Positions 26,601 to 39,217 of a DNA stretch of 64,000 nt are shown piece after piece; within the stretch, counting starts at the first letter, position 1, and each line of letters opens with the position of its first letter. Source of the DNA: Struthidea cinerea (Eukaryota; Chordata; Aves; Passeriformes; Corcoracidae). The notes under the pieces are model-generated. The model did not search any database. It saw only the letters and a program-made list of their open reading frames with translations, and was not told the origin of the DNA. Made by a program: the position numbers and the translations under genes. The stretch is taken from NCBI GenBank assembly GCA_013397865.1, contig VZTI01001288.1, positions 836,698 through 900,697 of the forward strand, given 5' to 3'.

Positions 26601-27724
26601 GCCCCTGGGGTGGTTAACTGGATTAGTTCACGGAGATTACTTTCCAGTACAGTCTAGATGTAAATATATTGGGATGTAGCATCTCTCACCCCACTGATGG
26701 GGGACTCCAGAGCCCCTGGGAGGACAGTTTTGGCACATGGAATGAAGGTAACATGGACACCGTGGTCTCACAAAGCACCACCAAGGCACCAACCAAAATT
26801 TTCAGGGAGGAGAATTAAAAAATTTCCAGCTTTTCTCATTTAGCACTTATTTTTTAATTATTATTTCTTCATTTTTTGAGGTAAAGCAGACCATTCTGGC
26901 CCATCTTCACCCCCTAACACACAGAGTTGAACTGACTTCAGTCTCACTCTTCCATTCTGCAAATCCAGCAGAAACTGTCTATCCTGTGTTCTCCACATCC
27001 ATTCATCACACAAATTAACGCAGAAGTTTCAAGTGCCAAACTAATACTACTGTAGAGTGCAATTAAAAATGCATTTAATTCCACTAATATTTCACAAAAA
27101 ACATTTTCACAAATAGCAACTCCTTTCAAAAAAAAAAAATTACACAGTAACCTTAAATAACACAGAGCCTTAAAAAAAGGGAATTGCTGTTGATCTCTGG
27201 GTATCCTAAATTCTGTAAAATACTGTGGCAAAACTGTGTTCTAATGAAGCAGTAATTTAAATGTCATTAATTTCATATTTGCCATTCCCTTTCTACTACA
27301 CTGATCCCTAAATTAAGGGCATTAATGTCTCCTATGTCATTTAGGGATTTAAGGATTTCGATCCAGATTTAAAGGTCTAGAAGCGTTTTGTTTGGAATTT
27401 CTCACATACTCTCCTAGGAACCGTTCAACCTTTCCCAGAACCAGGACAGGAGCTAATGGCAGTTTCCAAATAAATCTGTAGTTTGAAATTTGGGAAGAAA
27501 CTTCAACGTTTTCCGTTTCAAACCAACCAGCTCCCATTTCTCCCTTTCCATGGCAGAGCTGTGCAGCTGAGGAAGCTTCTCATGGGATGATTTCTGACCC
27601 CAAACACCTTTCCATATGGGATTCTTGCTACTTTACAAAACCAGGCATGAAAAACAGAGTATGTTAAATGTGACAAAATCCTGGCTGTACAGTTTGTGCA
27701 CAATAAAAGACCTTCTCATTCTTC
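20613..27724. other. long unique non-coding stretch
   Basis: Seven kilobases without a recognisable repeat or gene. The segments 21650-21790, 23500-23760 and 25860-26160 are AT-rich and motif-dense. The segment 23990-24860 is GC-richer and gives several overlapping long frames on both strands (for example 23988-24509 minus, 173 codons), none with a domain. A 14-T run lies at 21405-21418. Confidence 0.5.
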
Positions 27725-28025
27725 ATAAGTCCCTGACAGGAGTTTGGAGCCCAGCAGGGGTTTGTCTCTTCTCCCAGGTAACAAGTGACAGGATGAGAGG
27801 AAACGGCCTCAACTGACACCAGGGGAGGTTTATATTGGATATTAGGGGAAAATTATTCACTGAAAAGGTGGTCAGGCATTGGAACAGGCTGCCCACGGAA
27901 GCAGTGGAGTCACCATCCCTGGAAGTGTTCAAAAATGTGGAAGTGGCACTTGGGGACACGGTTTAGTGGAGAATGTGACAGTGCTGGGTTATGGTTGGAC
28001 TTTTCTAAGCTAAATGATTCTATGA
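27725..28025 (+). mobile_element. CR1 LINE 3' fragment
   Basis: About 300 bases follow the CR1 3' region in order: TCTCTTCTCCCAGGTAACAA, GACAGGATGAGAGGAAACGG, CAGGGGAGGTTTATATTGGA, GGAACAGGCTGCCCA, the CACCATCCCTGGAAGTGTTC block, a GGTTTAGTG segment, and GGTTGGAC leading to ATGATTCTATGA at the end. This is one of the older CR1 subfamilies, differing from the CCCATGGCAGGG-type tails elsewhere in the window. Confidence 0.92.
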
Positions 28026-30243
28026 CAAATTCAGTGTACCACAGTTACAGCTGCTTCCCCACGTACAAGGATCTTCCCTGAACTGTCCACATAGAGAATT
28101 CAAATAGTTCAACGTGGAGTTGAATCCTTCATTTAAGTGGTTTGTGTCTTTACTGGATAATCTCGTACATGTGCTTCATTATATCAATAACAGTAGGAAA
28201 CTACTGATTTTTCTGAAGCCATTTAGTTCAATTAGCTTTTCAATTCAAATGGAAAAATGGTAAATTACCTTCATTTGATGGCAAAAACAGTAAGGGGGGG
28301 GGAGAAAAGAAAGGATAGTACCCTAATTTGTGAAGTATGTGAGCAAAGTGGTAAAGGTAAAGCAAACAAATGAATATTCGTGTAATAGCTCTAATCAGCA
28401 CTGCTCAGCATTTAAAACTGGCATCATTATGCTCACTGGACTGTGCAGCCATAAGTAGTTGTGATGTTGTTTACCCACTTAATCTTGTGAATAAATTATA
28501 GCAGAATAAATAATAAACAATAGGAAAAAGGGTGGAAAATCATTTGGAACAAATTAAGCTTCTGCTTATCCTCAGCCTAAGGCACACCCAGCACACCCCA
28601 AAAGCTGCTGAATGTTGAAATGTGGAGAAGTTGGAAACGGGGGCCCAAAACTCTCCAAAGTCTTGGGAGACAAACCTGGGCAGCAGGTAGGGAAGATCCC
28701 TGGATGTGTGAGCCCTGCCTATAAAACTCAGGGATCTGCAGATCCACGAGCTATGAACTGAAACCCTGATTTAAAAATCCTTTAAATCACGTGCGAGTGA
28801 TCAAGGAATATACAGTAAGTTGCCTGATTTAGACTGGGTTTTGCTTATTACTATTAAGTGAATATTACATTTTTGCTGCTGCTCACAAACACCACATAAA
28901 AATCCAAGCAGAGATAAGACCAATGAAATAGTAAAATAAAACCAAGCATGTAGTTATTGAAATAACTTTTAAAAATATTTAGCTCCAAATTTGTATTTTA
29001 AAAGTTTACTGGAAAACTGCAGCAAAAATTTATTATTTCATTTCCGTTACTGCTCTGAGAAGACCATATTCAAAGTCTTTAAGATGCTTTTTTCCCCCAG
29101 CAGAAATCATAGCTGGTTCTTTCTCTGTTTCCTACAGCACCAGAGAGAGCTTTGCAGCAAGCTTTGGGTTGAAGATTCCCCGAGGAGCTCTTCCCTCCAC
29201 CCAGCTGGATTTGCACACACTCCAAACCAAGTCCAGGGAGGAATTCCAGTGCTGTGATGAAACTTTTGGGATTCCGACATGAGAATATACAAAGAAATAA
29301 ATTACCTGCCTGCCTGATCAGGCAACACGGAGCTTTACACCCTCCACATTCAGTCCCTCCAGAAGGTCCTGCGCACCTGGGCATGCTGGGGCTGGGATTT
29401 GGGAAGCCTCCAAGAAAGCTCTTGTGCTGCTGCCTCTCCCTGTTTCAGTGCCCAGCCATGGCCAGACTATTGATTTCTGCAGTGGCTGCCATCAGTCATG
29501 ATGAGGAAACAAGGAAGAAACCATCCATCCTGACACAAACCCACCATCAGGTACTATCTGGGGCTCGCTGCTGATTTAATTTCTACTGACCCAGTCGTTT
29601 GGGTTGGCTGGAGCTTCTGTGCCTGAGTAAGAGCTCACTTTGTGCCCAACAGTAATCTTAGTGTTATTACTGTGTTCATCATCTTCAAGGCAGTCTAGAA
29701 ACAGCAAGAAAACATTTTTAAAAACTTATTTCTCTTATTTTTACATGTCTAAGTTTGTTCTTTTTATTTTACCTTTATGGGGTGATTATATTAATAATAA
29801 GAAAGTGTCTAGTCATTTCCTGATCAAGTATCATGCTAACTAACTGGTTTTTTTTGCTGAATAATTCACATTTAATGTTCTTTTCCTTTTCCCCCACGTG
29901 AATTCCTCCTCTCCACTTCACATCCAGCTGCAATGAACTTGACTGCTTAATCCTATAAAACCCAGATACATTCATTTTCTGGATGAGCAGTATAAACTTG
30001 GAAATTACGTATTCCCAAGGCTCTCCACTACTGGCAGCCTTCTTACGAACTGAAGGGGATGTGCTTAGATCCTCCTCCACCTTTCCTCTCTTTCCGTCCT
30101 CTGCCCTTTCCCGTTGTTGTGCCTGGATACCTCTCCAATCGTTTCCTTTTAGCTCCACAACATTTTAATTATTTGTGAAGCTGTTTCCTTTGACCTGGCT
30201 CCACAGCACGGAAAGGTCTGTACGGTGAAAGATCTTTCAACAG
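28026..30243. other. non-coding, includes AT-rich motif-dense segment
   Basis: The segment 28380-28540 (AATGAATATTCGTGTAATAG, then GCATCATTATG and repeated AATAAAT elements) has the look of a conserved non-coding element, but that is inference. A run of nine G lies at 28294-28302. No gene seen. Confidence 0.4.
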
Positions 30244-30245
30244 CA

Positions 30246-30277
<32 letters not shown>

Positions 30278-30298
30278 GTGTGTGTATGTATGTATATA
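30244..30298. repeat. TG/TA compound microsatellite
   Basis: Alternating TG and TA dinucleotides with a central (TA)n core and TGTA tetramers on the right. Confidence 0.95.
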
Positions 30299-32671
30299 AA
30301 CATTATAAAATCAATTTACAGACAGAGGAACGGATTGGAAGGGAGTGTGTAGCTGGATCCAGACCAAGTTTTGGAGAATGGACCGCCACAGAGAAATAAA
30401 CCTCATTCAGCTACTCCCACACCCAGCGGTCAGTGGCTGTTCCTGACACAAGATGTCAGGAACTTGGTCTCTCGTGGCCATGGGCTCTCACATTTCTGTG
30501 GGAAAAGCTTCCCTCCAGCTGCTTTTTTAGGACACTGATGTGAAATGATGACCAGACCAAAGATACTAATGGTTTGGTCATCTTTTGACAGCTTTGTCCC
30601 TGCCTGTCACAGCTGTCCATGAGCTTGGCCTGGGGTATTTAAGACTGCCCTGAAGTCTGGGATAAAGGCAAAATGCGAGGCTGGTGGCTGCCTACCAAAA
30701 TCCATCTGTGACTCAGTATCTTCCTGGAAAAAGCCTTTCTGTGAGCTCTCCAGGATGACTGTGCAGCCTGCATGTGCCACGGGCCATCCTCTGGCAGCTC
30801 TCTGCACCACGAGTCAAAGCTCACCCAAGCAGAAGGCAGATGTTCTCCAAGGCAAGCATAAGGCTGTGGAATCAACAGCAAAGCTTAGGAGAAAATTCAC
30901 ACCCCTCCACTCCAGATGGGGGATCCAAGCCTCGATTCTCCCTGCCTCGACTTCGGGACACAGCAACCGATGCATTAAAAACCGAAAAGCAACTCGCTCT
31001 GCCTCAGAAAAGACTTCCACGATGACAAAACCAACCAAACAAAAATGCTATTAAAATAAAACACCCCACTGCTCACACTTCTCTTCCTGGGGAGAGATGA
31101 CAGAATAAACTCCGCATGATGGATGCCAGTCCCGCTGCTTAATGCGCTCCAGGACGGTGCTCTCACGTGAGAGGGATGAAAACAAACTAGGGCAGCCAGC
31201 AAGAAGCAGCCCAGGCTTAAGTTTTCTGGCCCAGGGCTGCTGCTCATTAAAACTATGCAAAAAATGTCACTTCAACAGAAAGCTAAATGCAATTCAGCAC
31301 TATTGACTCAATCTGGGAGTTTTTTTGCTAAGCCTGACACTGGAGGGGAACCTTCAAGTGCTCCCATGGATAAGCTGAGCAAGGTCTGCAGAAAGCCCCC
31401 AGCTGGAGAATTTTGCGGTGTCATCATGCAAAACACTTTATTTGCTCTTTGCTTCTTGTGCAAAGGATGTCTGCAGGCTCTTGTACTGTGAAGTTTTTTG
31501 CCAATCATTCCATCATTTTATTCCACTTCCCCGGTATGGGCACACGATTGATTTCGTTCTTTACTAATGCAATCATTAGCAACAGAGGAATAACAAAGCA
31601 TCTGTCCCAGATCTCAAACCTGCAAACAGATCTGTTCTCTAGACTTCGCCACTGATTTAATTCCTAGCAAACACTTCCAGTCTTAAGTGCTGAAAGTGTG
31701 GCTCTCATAGATGCCAGGAAAATATTTTCCACTTAGCATTTTGAAAGAGGTCGTGTACAATAATTGGTTTTCAGGTGTTAAGGTGTAACATTTAAGCCAA
31801 ATGTTTCTCTCTACCAAGCCCAAAGTGAAATTCTAATATCCAGTGGGAAAAACAGCCCAACACTAAGGACATTTGCCTATCACCGAATTTCTTTCTCATT
31901 TAACTGATATCTGCATTTATGATTGATCCCTGACTGTACTCTCTTCAGCTTTGACACCTTCAACCACAGTTTCAAACACAATCTTTTTGCACAAGGCACC
32001 AACATTCACATGCAGCCAGTTATTTGTCGTACAATTATTACAGCTGTACATACACTAGGAAGTAAGGAAGAAGTTGTGCTTAAAAACACTGAATTAGGAT
32101 TTCATGTCTTTGGAGACCTTTTCCCCATACAAAAGGACTCATCATCTTGGAGCATCACCTTCAACTGGGATTCTGCAGATGTTTTTTCTTTGGAGTTTCT
32201 ACGATTTTTGACTAGAGAACAAGAAAAGTTAAAAAAAAAAAGCAAGTCACCCTTCTGCTGAAGAACTGAAATAGCCTAAAGAAGAAATACCTACTCTTCA
32301 GCCACTATTAATTAGCTACCTAAAACATGGTACAAGTGTTCAACTACTTTGTATGTATGCACAGGGGGGCTGAACTTCCAAGAACATGGTTCTGTGAAAG
32401 CAGAGGGTGACTGGAAGAGAAACACCAAGAACAGAGAAGTACCACACAAACAGGAGTTCTCTGCTCAGCAGGCCCAGAGGGAGCCAGGAGAGAAAAAGAA
32501 TTAACAAGTAGATGAATCAAAATGTGAGCAGACTCTTAAGCAGCTGTGATGAGACGTCCCGTGAAATACCTCAGCAGCTAAAAGCGAGCGAGGACTGGTC
32601 TCTGCACAGATTCACATGCTCTGAATCTCACTGATATGGGGCCCTTCCAACATCACATCTTCTGATCAGAT
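30299..32671. other. unique non-coding sequence
   Basis: Open frames such as 31923-32261 plus (112 codons) lack recognisable domains, and no repeat family was seen. Confidence 0.5.
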
Positions 32672-32770
32672 CATGGCATCACAGAATGGTTTGGATTGGA
32701 AGGATCTTACAGAAACCTAGTTCCAACCCACCTGCCATGGGCAGGGACACCACCCACTAGATCAGATGTC
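32672..32770 (-). mobile_element. CR1 LINE 3' end fragment
   Basis: On the minus strand the GGGACACC / TGCCATGGGCAGGG block is followed by the TTCCAACCC-type tail and the terminal octamer-like end at 32672-32683. It is about 100 bases long, directly beside the older plus-strand CR1/L3-like fragment. Confidence 0.88.
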
Positions 32771-32825
32771 ACAGTAGGAGCTCCCATCTGGGAGAAAAAG
32801 CAGTTTTTCTCCCTTATTCTTACTT

Positions 32826-33030
32826 TTGAGAGGCAGGGCCGGCTGGATTCCCCATCATTTCACAGAAGCCTGGGTGTATTTCTGCAAGGAGTGCTCTGGT
32901 TCAAGCACAAAGCTTGATTGAGCCTGATCAAAGGGCTGCTGAGTGACCTCCTCTGGCCCGGGCTGTGCAGGAGGCAGGACTCAATGCTGGTCATGATATA
33001 ACCTCAGCTGGCTTTTACCATCTGGGAAGC
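32826..33030 (+). mobile_element. ancient CR1/L3-like LINE 3' fragment
   Basis: The order of blocks follows the 3' end of an old sauropsid CR1-type LINE: GGATTCCCCATCATTTC, then GGTTCAAGCACAAAGCTTGA, TTGAGCCTGATCAAAGGGCTG, GCTGAGTGACCTCCTCTGGC, GCAGGAGGCAGGACTCAATG, and a decayed tail near 32990-33020. The element is far more diverged than the other CR1 copies here. The match is to a consensus recalled from reptile genomes and should be confirmed with RepeatMasker. Confidence 0.6.
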
Positions 33031-36000
33031 TGTGAAGCAGAGCCTGAAAGAGCCAGAGGTCCTGAACATTCCCAAGGTCTAATTGTATCTGTATCCAAGC
33101 TCGCCTGGCAGCTGCATGAGCTGGAAAGGAAGAGCCAGATCTGAAATAAAACGTGCTTCTCGTGGCACTCTCCCAAGGCCACTATCTGAAGGACAGTGCC
33201 CCCATGAATACACACGAGCTCATGGCTTGGTTTCAGCATCAGCCCACATCAGCCTGTTTTATATAAACAGAGAGAGGCCACTGGATCCTAAGGCAGCACT
33301 GCCATCGACTCCACCACAATCCCAGCCAGCCAAACACCACTTAACATCACAGATGATGCAATTCCACTGGCTTGCGGTTAAAACAAGTCCCAACTCACTT
33401 TCCCCAGAGGAATGCAATTTATCTGGGTTTACAGCTGTTGCATTCACAGGATAAGATTATGAAATAATCCTTTCAGGAGCATTAGGAGATATGGGTGGCC
33501 AGAGCAACGGAGCCGTGCCGCTGTCCCGGGAAACGCTCTGGCTGTGAACGGGATTTGGGGAAACGAGCGCGTGTCCCGCAGGACCTCTGTGGACTTCAAC
33601 GTGCCTGCTTGAAAGGCTTGGCTTCTCCAGACGCCGGGAATTGGGAAGGGAGCCCACTGCATGACCAAGCATTTCATAGGAATCAACAGGAAAATAAGCA
33701 GAGGAAGAATTTAACGGGATCGTAACATGGACTCAGTAAGGCAGAATTAGATCCCCACAATGCTCCCCTGTAAATACAACAGCTCCACAGAGTTGGTGCA
33801 AACCCTTACACCTATATAGTCCATGAGCACACTGAGGATTCCCAGCAGGTATGGAATTGCTGCCTATTATTCATTCCTCCTCAGTAATAATATCAATTTA
33901 GCTGTTAGTTTTTGTTTTGACTCAGTGCTTAGGAATCAGCAGGGCGATAAAGCTATTTAAATGGAAATACTATTCAAATACACAATCACCTGATTGGAAC
34001 ACGAACAGCTCCTGCTCCTGAACATTTCTCATATAATAGCTGCTTTTCCCCTCATTAAATGCAGAAATCTGATTAACATTTAGATCACACGTGCTTTACT
34101 TACAGCAATTAGGACCAGATACCAGAGTTTTGTTAAACTATGTAGGATTTTTGTGCTTTATCATGAAGGGAAGAACAAAGAAGCTCCATAGCGCTACAGC
34201 TGGTCCTTTCTACTGCTTCTGTTCCATGCACAATCTCAAGGACAAGTGTTAACTTTAAAGAGAAGTCTGTAGGGACAAACTTAGTGAGGAAAAAATTGGA
34301 CACTTGGATGAACTCAGCTTTGTAACATAGTAGAGTGATTGGTAACACGGTAATTCCAAGCGCTCCCTGGCAACACCCAATTAAACAGCCCAAGGGGTTA
34401 CAACAGCTAGAGATTAGGAAATAGCTGCTAAAATAACACGTATGAGCCCTGAAAATGAAAACCTTTTTTGTTCTGATCGAAAAATAGTAATCTGCAATTC
34501 ATAAGGTTCAACTCAAGTTAGAAAGGATCAAATCTCAGTTGTTCAGAAAGCTTCAGAAATATAACTGAAGAGGTAATTTAGGATGTCCACCGCATTATTT
34601 TGCTCAAGCCACGTTGTCACATGCTTCACGAACTGTCATGTTGTTCAACAAATGCAAAAAGTGGAGCTCAGCCCTTTCAAGTAAGGAGCACAACCAGAAT
34701 TAAACAGTAAAACAAACCAAATGAAAGTCTGTCTGAAGAACCCCCAAGTACATTAACGTTTCCTGCAACACTCTGCTCTGACGAGTCCCGAAAGAGACTC
34801 AAGTAGTTCTAATGAAGCCTTTTCCAAGATTGAACTCCCCACAAATGAATAGGATGGAAATGTGTTTCCCAAGCAGACAGGCCCAGCCCTGCTGGTTTCC
34901 CAGGGCTTTGGTGCTATTCCCCATTTTTCCATAGGGTGCTCCACCCTCAACACCATGGCAAACCTGACCTAATGGTTTGGCCCTTTTGGATCACCAAAAA
35001 TGCAGCTTGTGTCGAGCTCCTGCATTGCCCGAGTGCTGCATAGCCCAGGCTGAGAGCTTCTCTCATCCCACTTCATTTTGATGCGCTGCCCAAAGCCCCC
35101 ACATCATCAGGAACCACAAAATGCTATTTTCCACATATTCCAAAGGGAGGGACCAAGCTTGCATGTGTCATGGGAAAAAAAAAAATCTCCTCTCCGCAAC
35201 ACACGAACCCAAGTTTAAAACAATGCAAATCCCGTTTCTCTCTTTCTGGGTCACCTTTAATCTTTCATACGAGCGCTAACTCAGGTCAAGGTTGAACCAA
35301 CTTAAGAAAAGGACTCTGAGTCCTTTGAAAGAGCCTGCGAGTACAATCTTGTGTTTGCATTTAATTAATCAGCTGAAGCTTTCAAATCTCTACTATTATC
35401 TCTTTAATAGAGTGGCCCCCTGAAGGCTTTAGCAGCGAGCCCACGGCTCCTGGGGCACGCCGATGCAAACCACCGCCAGCCGCAATTCCCGGATCCGAGG
35501 CGGCTCCGCACGCCGCGAGGCACGACAACAAAAGAGCTCCGAATTTGGGAGACCAAATACTAATTGATGGTAAACAGAGTGAGAGTTAGTGGCAGCGATC
35601 AGCTCCCCCAGTTGCTTTCCGGGTAATGTTGTTGTTGGTTAATGAACTGTGTCTTTTCCCTTCTCCCGCGGTTTATTTTTAATCCTGCAGATGTCCAGCG
35701 TGCAGGAGCTGTTCCTCAGACGGCTCCCAGATGAACAGCCTGGTGAATGTCTAACTTCCCACGCAGTCTCTATTCCTCAGACGCTAATTAGTGATATTTC
35801 AGGAGCTGTAAATGATGGAAGAGTCTCCTCTTTTTTTTCCCCCCCTTTTGTTCAAGACATGTTAATAATCTAAACCAGGCTTCTCCTGCCATCGTTTCCC
35901 ACCCCACTAACCCGATGCCCACCAAAATGCCTTGAGGGTCTGAAGGGCAGACAGGAGGTGCCTCACGGTGGCCTCCGGCCCAGGGGTGAGCTGCAGCTTC

Positions 36001-38829
36001 ACCTTCTTAACAAGAAAGTGAAGAAAACCAGGAAACATTCAGAAACACATCAGAAAGATGCAGCCTTGTTGATTTTTTCCTTCATCACCCACATCCCACA
36101 GGAAGCAGAAGCTCCTGGCCCAGGTGAAAAGTGCCAGTGAGTCACTGTGCTTTCCACTCTCACAGGTTCTGATTTACAAAGGAACTGTAGCACTCCCATC
36201 AGCATCTCTTTTGGCATGACCCAGCTGGGACTGCCTAACAAGAGCAGATAACCCTTTTTTGGTTTTTTTAATAACTCCATTAACTCGGGGAGAAATTCTG
36301 GGTTGGGAAGACAGTAAATATTTCCTCTGCCACACCTGACATTTAGTAGATGATAAAACCTGAAGGAGCTACTGGAACAGCTCTCCTGATCTGCACCCAA
36401 CAGGACACCTGACCTGACAACAGTCACTGATAAAGACTGCCACCCCCTAAGGTAGGTAGTGGTGCTACTTTCCATTATCATCCCTATTTAAAATGTGTTT
36501 CTAGTTTGCAGAAGGCTTGTGTTTTCTTGGGACCAGGGTCAGGATCAAGGTTCATTTCCCATGGATGAGTGGATACCCTTAGGAACAGGCCAGTCCTGAC
36601 AAGCACAAAGGGCTTCTGCTCCTCCTGCTGTTTCCAGTTCTGACTCCCCATCTGTCCTGCCCACAGACAGTGGGTGTTTCCCACAGCCTAAAGAAGAATT
36701 AAATGTCACCAATTTGTAGCAGAGGGGAAGGAGCAAGACAACATTAATTGAGTTAAATTAGTTCACAGGCACTTCCCTAGCAAAGCACATAGAGAGCCTG
36801 TGGACATCTTCATCTCAGAAAACACTGCTCATTATTTTGGTGCTGCCACCCGAAGCATCCTCTGGCTTTGGCAGATTATCATCAGCAGTCACTCAGAGCC
36901 ATTCCTGCACCCAAGGATTTGGGCAGCCCTGTGGGAGGGTTTTTTCACCCCACTTGCCCAACCTCAAGTCCCTTTCCCCCACTCAATAACCAAGCTACTT
37001 AACACAAGGAAAGGGCCAAAGGAGATTCTCTGCAGTCCTGCAATATTTCCCCATCCATCACTATACTGGGAGGTACCATAGAAATACCTGCAAAATGTGT
37101 TTTTCTGAGCCTGTTTTACTTTAGGTTGCCCAATAAAGGTCCCCTCCTTCCCCCTCAAGAACCAAGGAATGACATGATTAGCAAATTACTAAACACACGG
37201 GAGCAAACTACCCCAAAACAGCCTCTGAGAGCTGATCCCAACTCTTATTTAAGAGCCAAGCTGTGAAATAGCATCACGCAGCTGGCTAAATTCGGGATCC
37301 AGCTTCCTGAAGCACTGCATCACATCTATGGGGTACCATGCACCCTCTGTTGCCTCTGCCACCCCCAGAAGCCGAGGGGAACCCATGCTCCTCCAGAATA
37401 AGTCCCTGCATGCAACTGCATGAAATCAATATGCACTTTGATTAATTTTCTGTAACAACAGCACATCACATGATAAACAATCCAGTTCCGAGGAAGAGAT
37501 GACTTTTTTATTGCTAACATCTAATTTATCATTCAGTCTTTCCACGCAATGGATTAAAAATAAGAACATGTGCATTAATTTGGGAGTTTCCAGGAGAAAC
37601 AGCAGCAGTTAAAAGATGGAAAAATTAATGTTGGAGCTTTCTCACCCTGATGTCCCCCTCTTCCATTCTACCTGTCAGGAACCAAATAGTTTCACTATGG
37701 CTACCTTATCCACAAAGAGAAGGAAAAAAAGGCACCTTCCTTGCCTGAAAGAGCTCCAGACTTGAGGTCAATTATCAGCAAAGACAAATCTTTCTGTCAT
37801 TTTCATGAGTTAGAAAAATCAAAGCAACTTTGATACCTGGCTTGGCTCCACAGCCTTCTAACTCCTGGGAATGCTATCAACTAATCCGTCTGTGCTCTGT
37901 AGTTTTCCCCTCATTAGCACTACAGATTAAGGACACAACCAGCACACCTTCAGGAGAAAAGCCTGGAGCCTTCACCATGTGTCCACCACGTGAAAAAATG
38001 TGGCTTCATTTCCCTGCTCTTCCCAAGGGGCCTCAAAGCCTTCGTTCCCTCAATCACAGCGGCTCCTGCAGGGGCTCCTCGTGCTCCAGCTCTGCCTCTT
38101 CCAGCCAAGCTTGGGCGGGGGGGGGAAGTGAAAGTGGCTCCAACTCTCAAGGAATAAATGGAAAGAAGGAGCTCAGAGCAGGGGTCAGGGCTGGGAACGC
38201 GGCAGGATGGGACAACAGAGAACCTGCCTCGGGAGGTGCTTCTGGACATAACACTCATCCGCACATTTGTAAGGCATCAGTTCTCCCCAAACTAACACCT
38301 CAACACCTAATTTTGGGCCCTAAATTCCCCTAAAACTTCTAAGAGCAAACATTAAAGAGGGGTAATTCTTTTCCTTTTTTTTTTTTTAGCTTTGACTCCA
38401 CAGGGCATCTTTGTTTGCTCTTTTTCTCCTTTAAAAGCAAAAGCTTTCAGCAAAACACAGCTTCCAGGGCTCACTGCATTACGGAGCAAGGTCAGAGGTC
38501 TCCCCTTCAAAGCAAGCCTTTTACATTGGAAACACTGGGAACGTGCTCTGTGCCAGCAAGGAGGGAAAATAAGGTTGGCTGAAGGACCACTCATCCCACA
38601 TTTGTTTCCCCCTACAAAGGCTCCTGCAGTGCTGAGGCAAATTACTCACAGCCCTGTAAATGTCGACACAGATATTTGGGGTCACTGGGCTTGGCTCTTT
38701 CACCGGAGATCAGATCCCTGCTGCTTTGGAATAAAGCAGCCCCTTCAGCCACCACCAGGACACACAAACCTGGCTGGGAGCTCGTGCATCCGGCTGTCCA
38801 CACCACAGGAATTATTCCATGCCGAAGAA
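33031..38829. other. long unique non-coding stretch
   Basis: No gene recognised. It holds CpG-dense pockets (33505-33580 and 35437-35528) and an AT-rich motif-dense segment at 33860-34100. A TTTGCATTTAATTAATCAGC element lies at about 35356-35375. A G-run is at 38117-38125 and a T-run near 38377-38388. Confidence 0.5.
35437..35528. other. CpG-dense pocket
   Basis: More than ten CpGs occur in about 90 bases, including CGCCGCGAGG near 35512, immediately downstream of an AT-rich segment with ATTA cores. This could be a hypomethylated regulatory site. No exon or promoter element was identified. Confidence 0.4.
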
Positions 38830-39217
38830 TGCAGTAATGACACGTGGGCAAGGACTTTGCTCATCAGATGGAGAGCGGCAAAGACGTTCATTGCGCAGTC
38901 AGAATTCCCTAAATCCCAGCCCCCAACAGGATATCACATCCTATAAACAGGAAAGATGTTCCCCACAGTGTCCCCCAATCACCTGGGGCATTGCACAGAT
39001 TTTACCTATGATGGTAACAGGCAAACAATGCCCTATAAGGCCACAAACCACAATTAACACTTCTCCTAGGCCCAGGCTGTCCATAAACACACAATCCTCT
39101 CTCAGTCCATCCCTGGTGACCTGGATGCACTCCCAGGGTCACCTCCAGGCCCAGGACAGAGGCCCTCTCTCTGATCCTCAGGGCCTGTCTCTCTTCCAGC
39201 ACATAGTGCACCCCAAC
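38830..39217 (-). mobile_element. solo LTR B, same ERV2/ERVK-like family
   Basis: A 388-bp copy of the family at 12585 and 60719, same orientation. The left edge (TGCAGTAATGAC) is intact. The right edge ends CCCCAAC and lacks the final A of the other two copies. The best duplication is imperfect, GAAGAA (38824-38829) against GAAAAA (39218-39223). The minus-strand polyadenylation signal reads AATGAA (38892-38887) in place of AATAAA, so its 3' processing signal is probably weak. The TATA-like element is kept (38947-38940). My hand alignment gives about 24 differences to the copy at 60719. No internal retroviral sequence is present. Confidence 0.9.

Noticed and set aside
38392..38946. 184-codon plus-strand open frame
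   Set aside because: Its 3' part lies in LTR B and the remainder has no domain, splice context or codon regularity; best explained as a chance frame.
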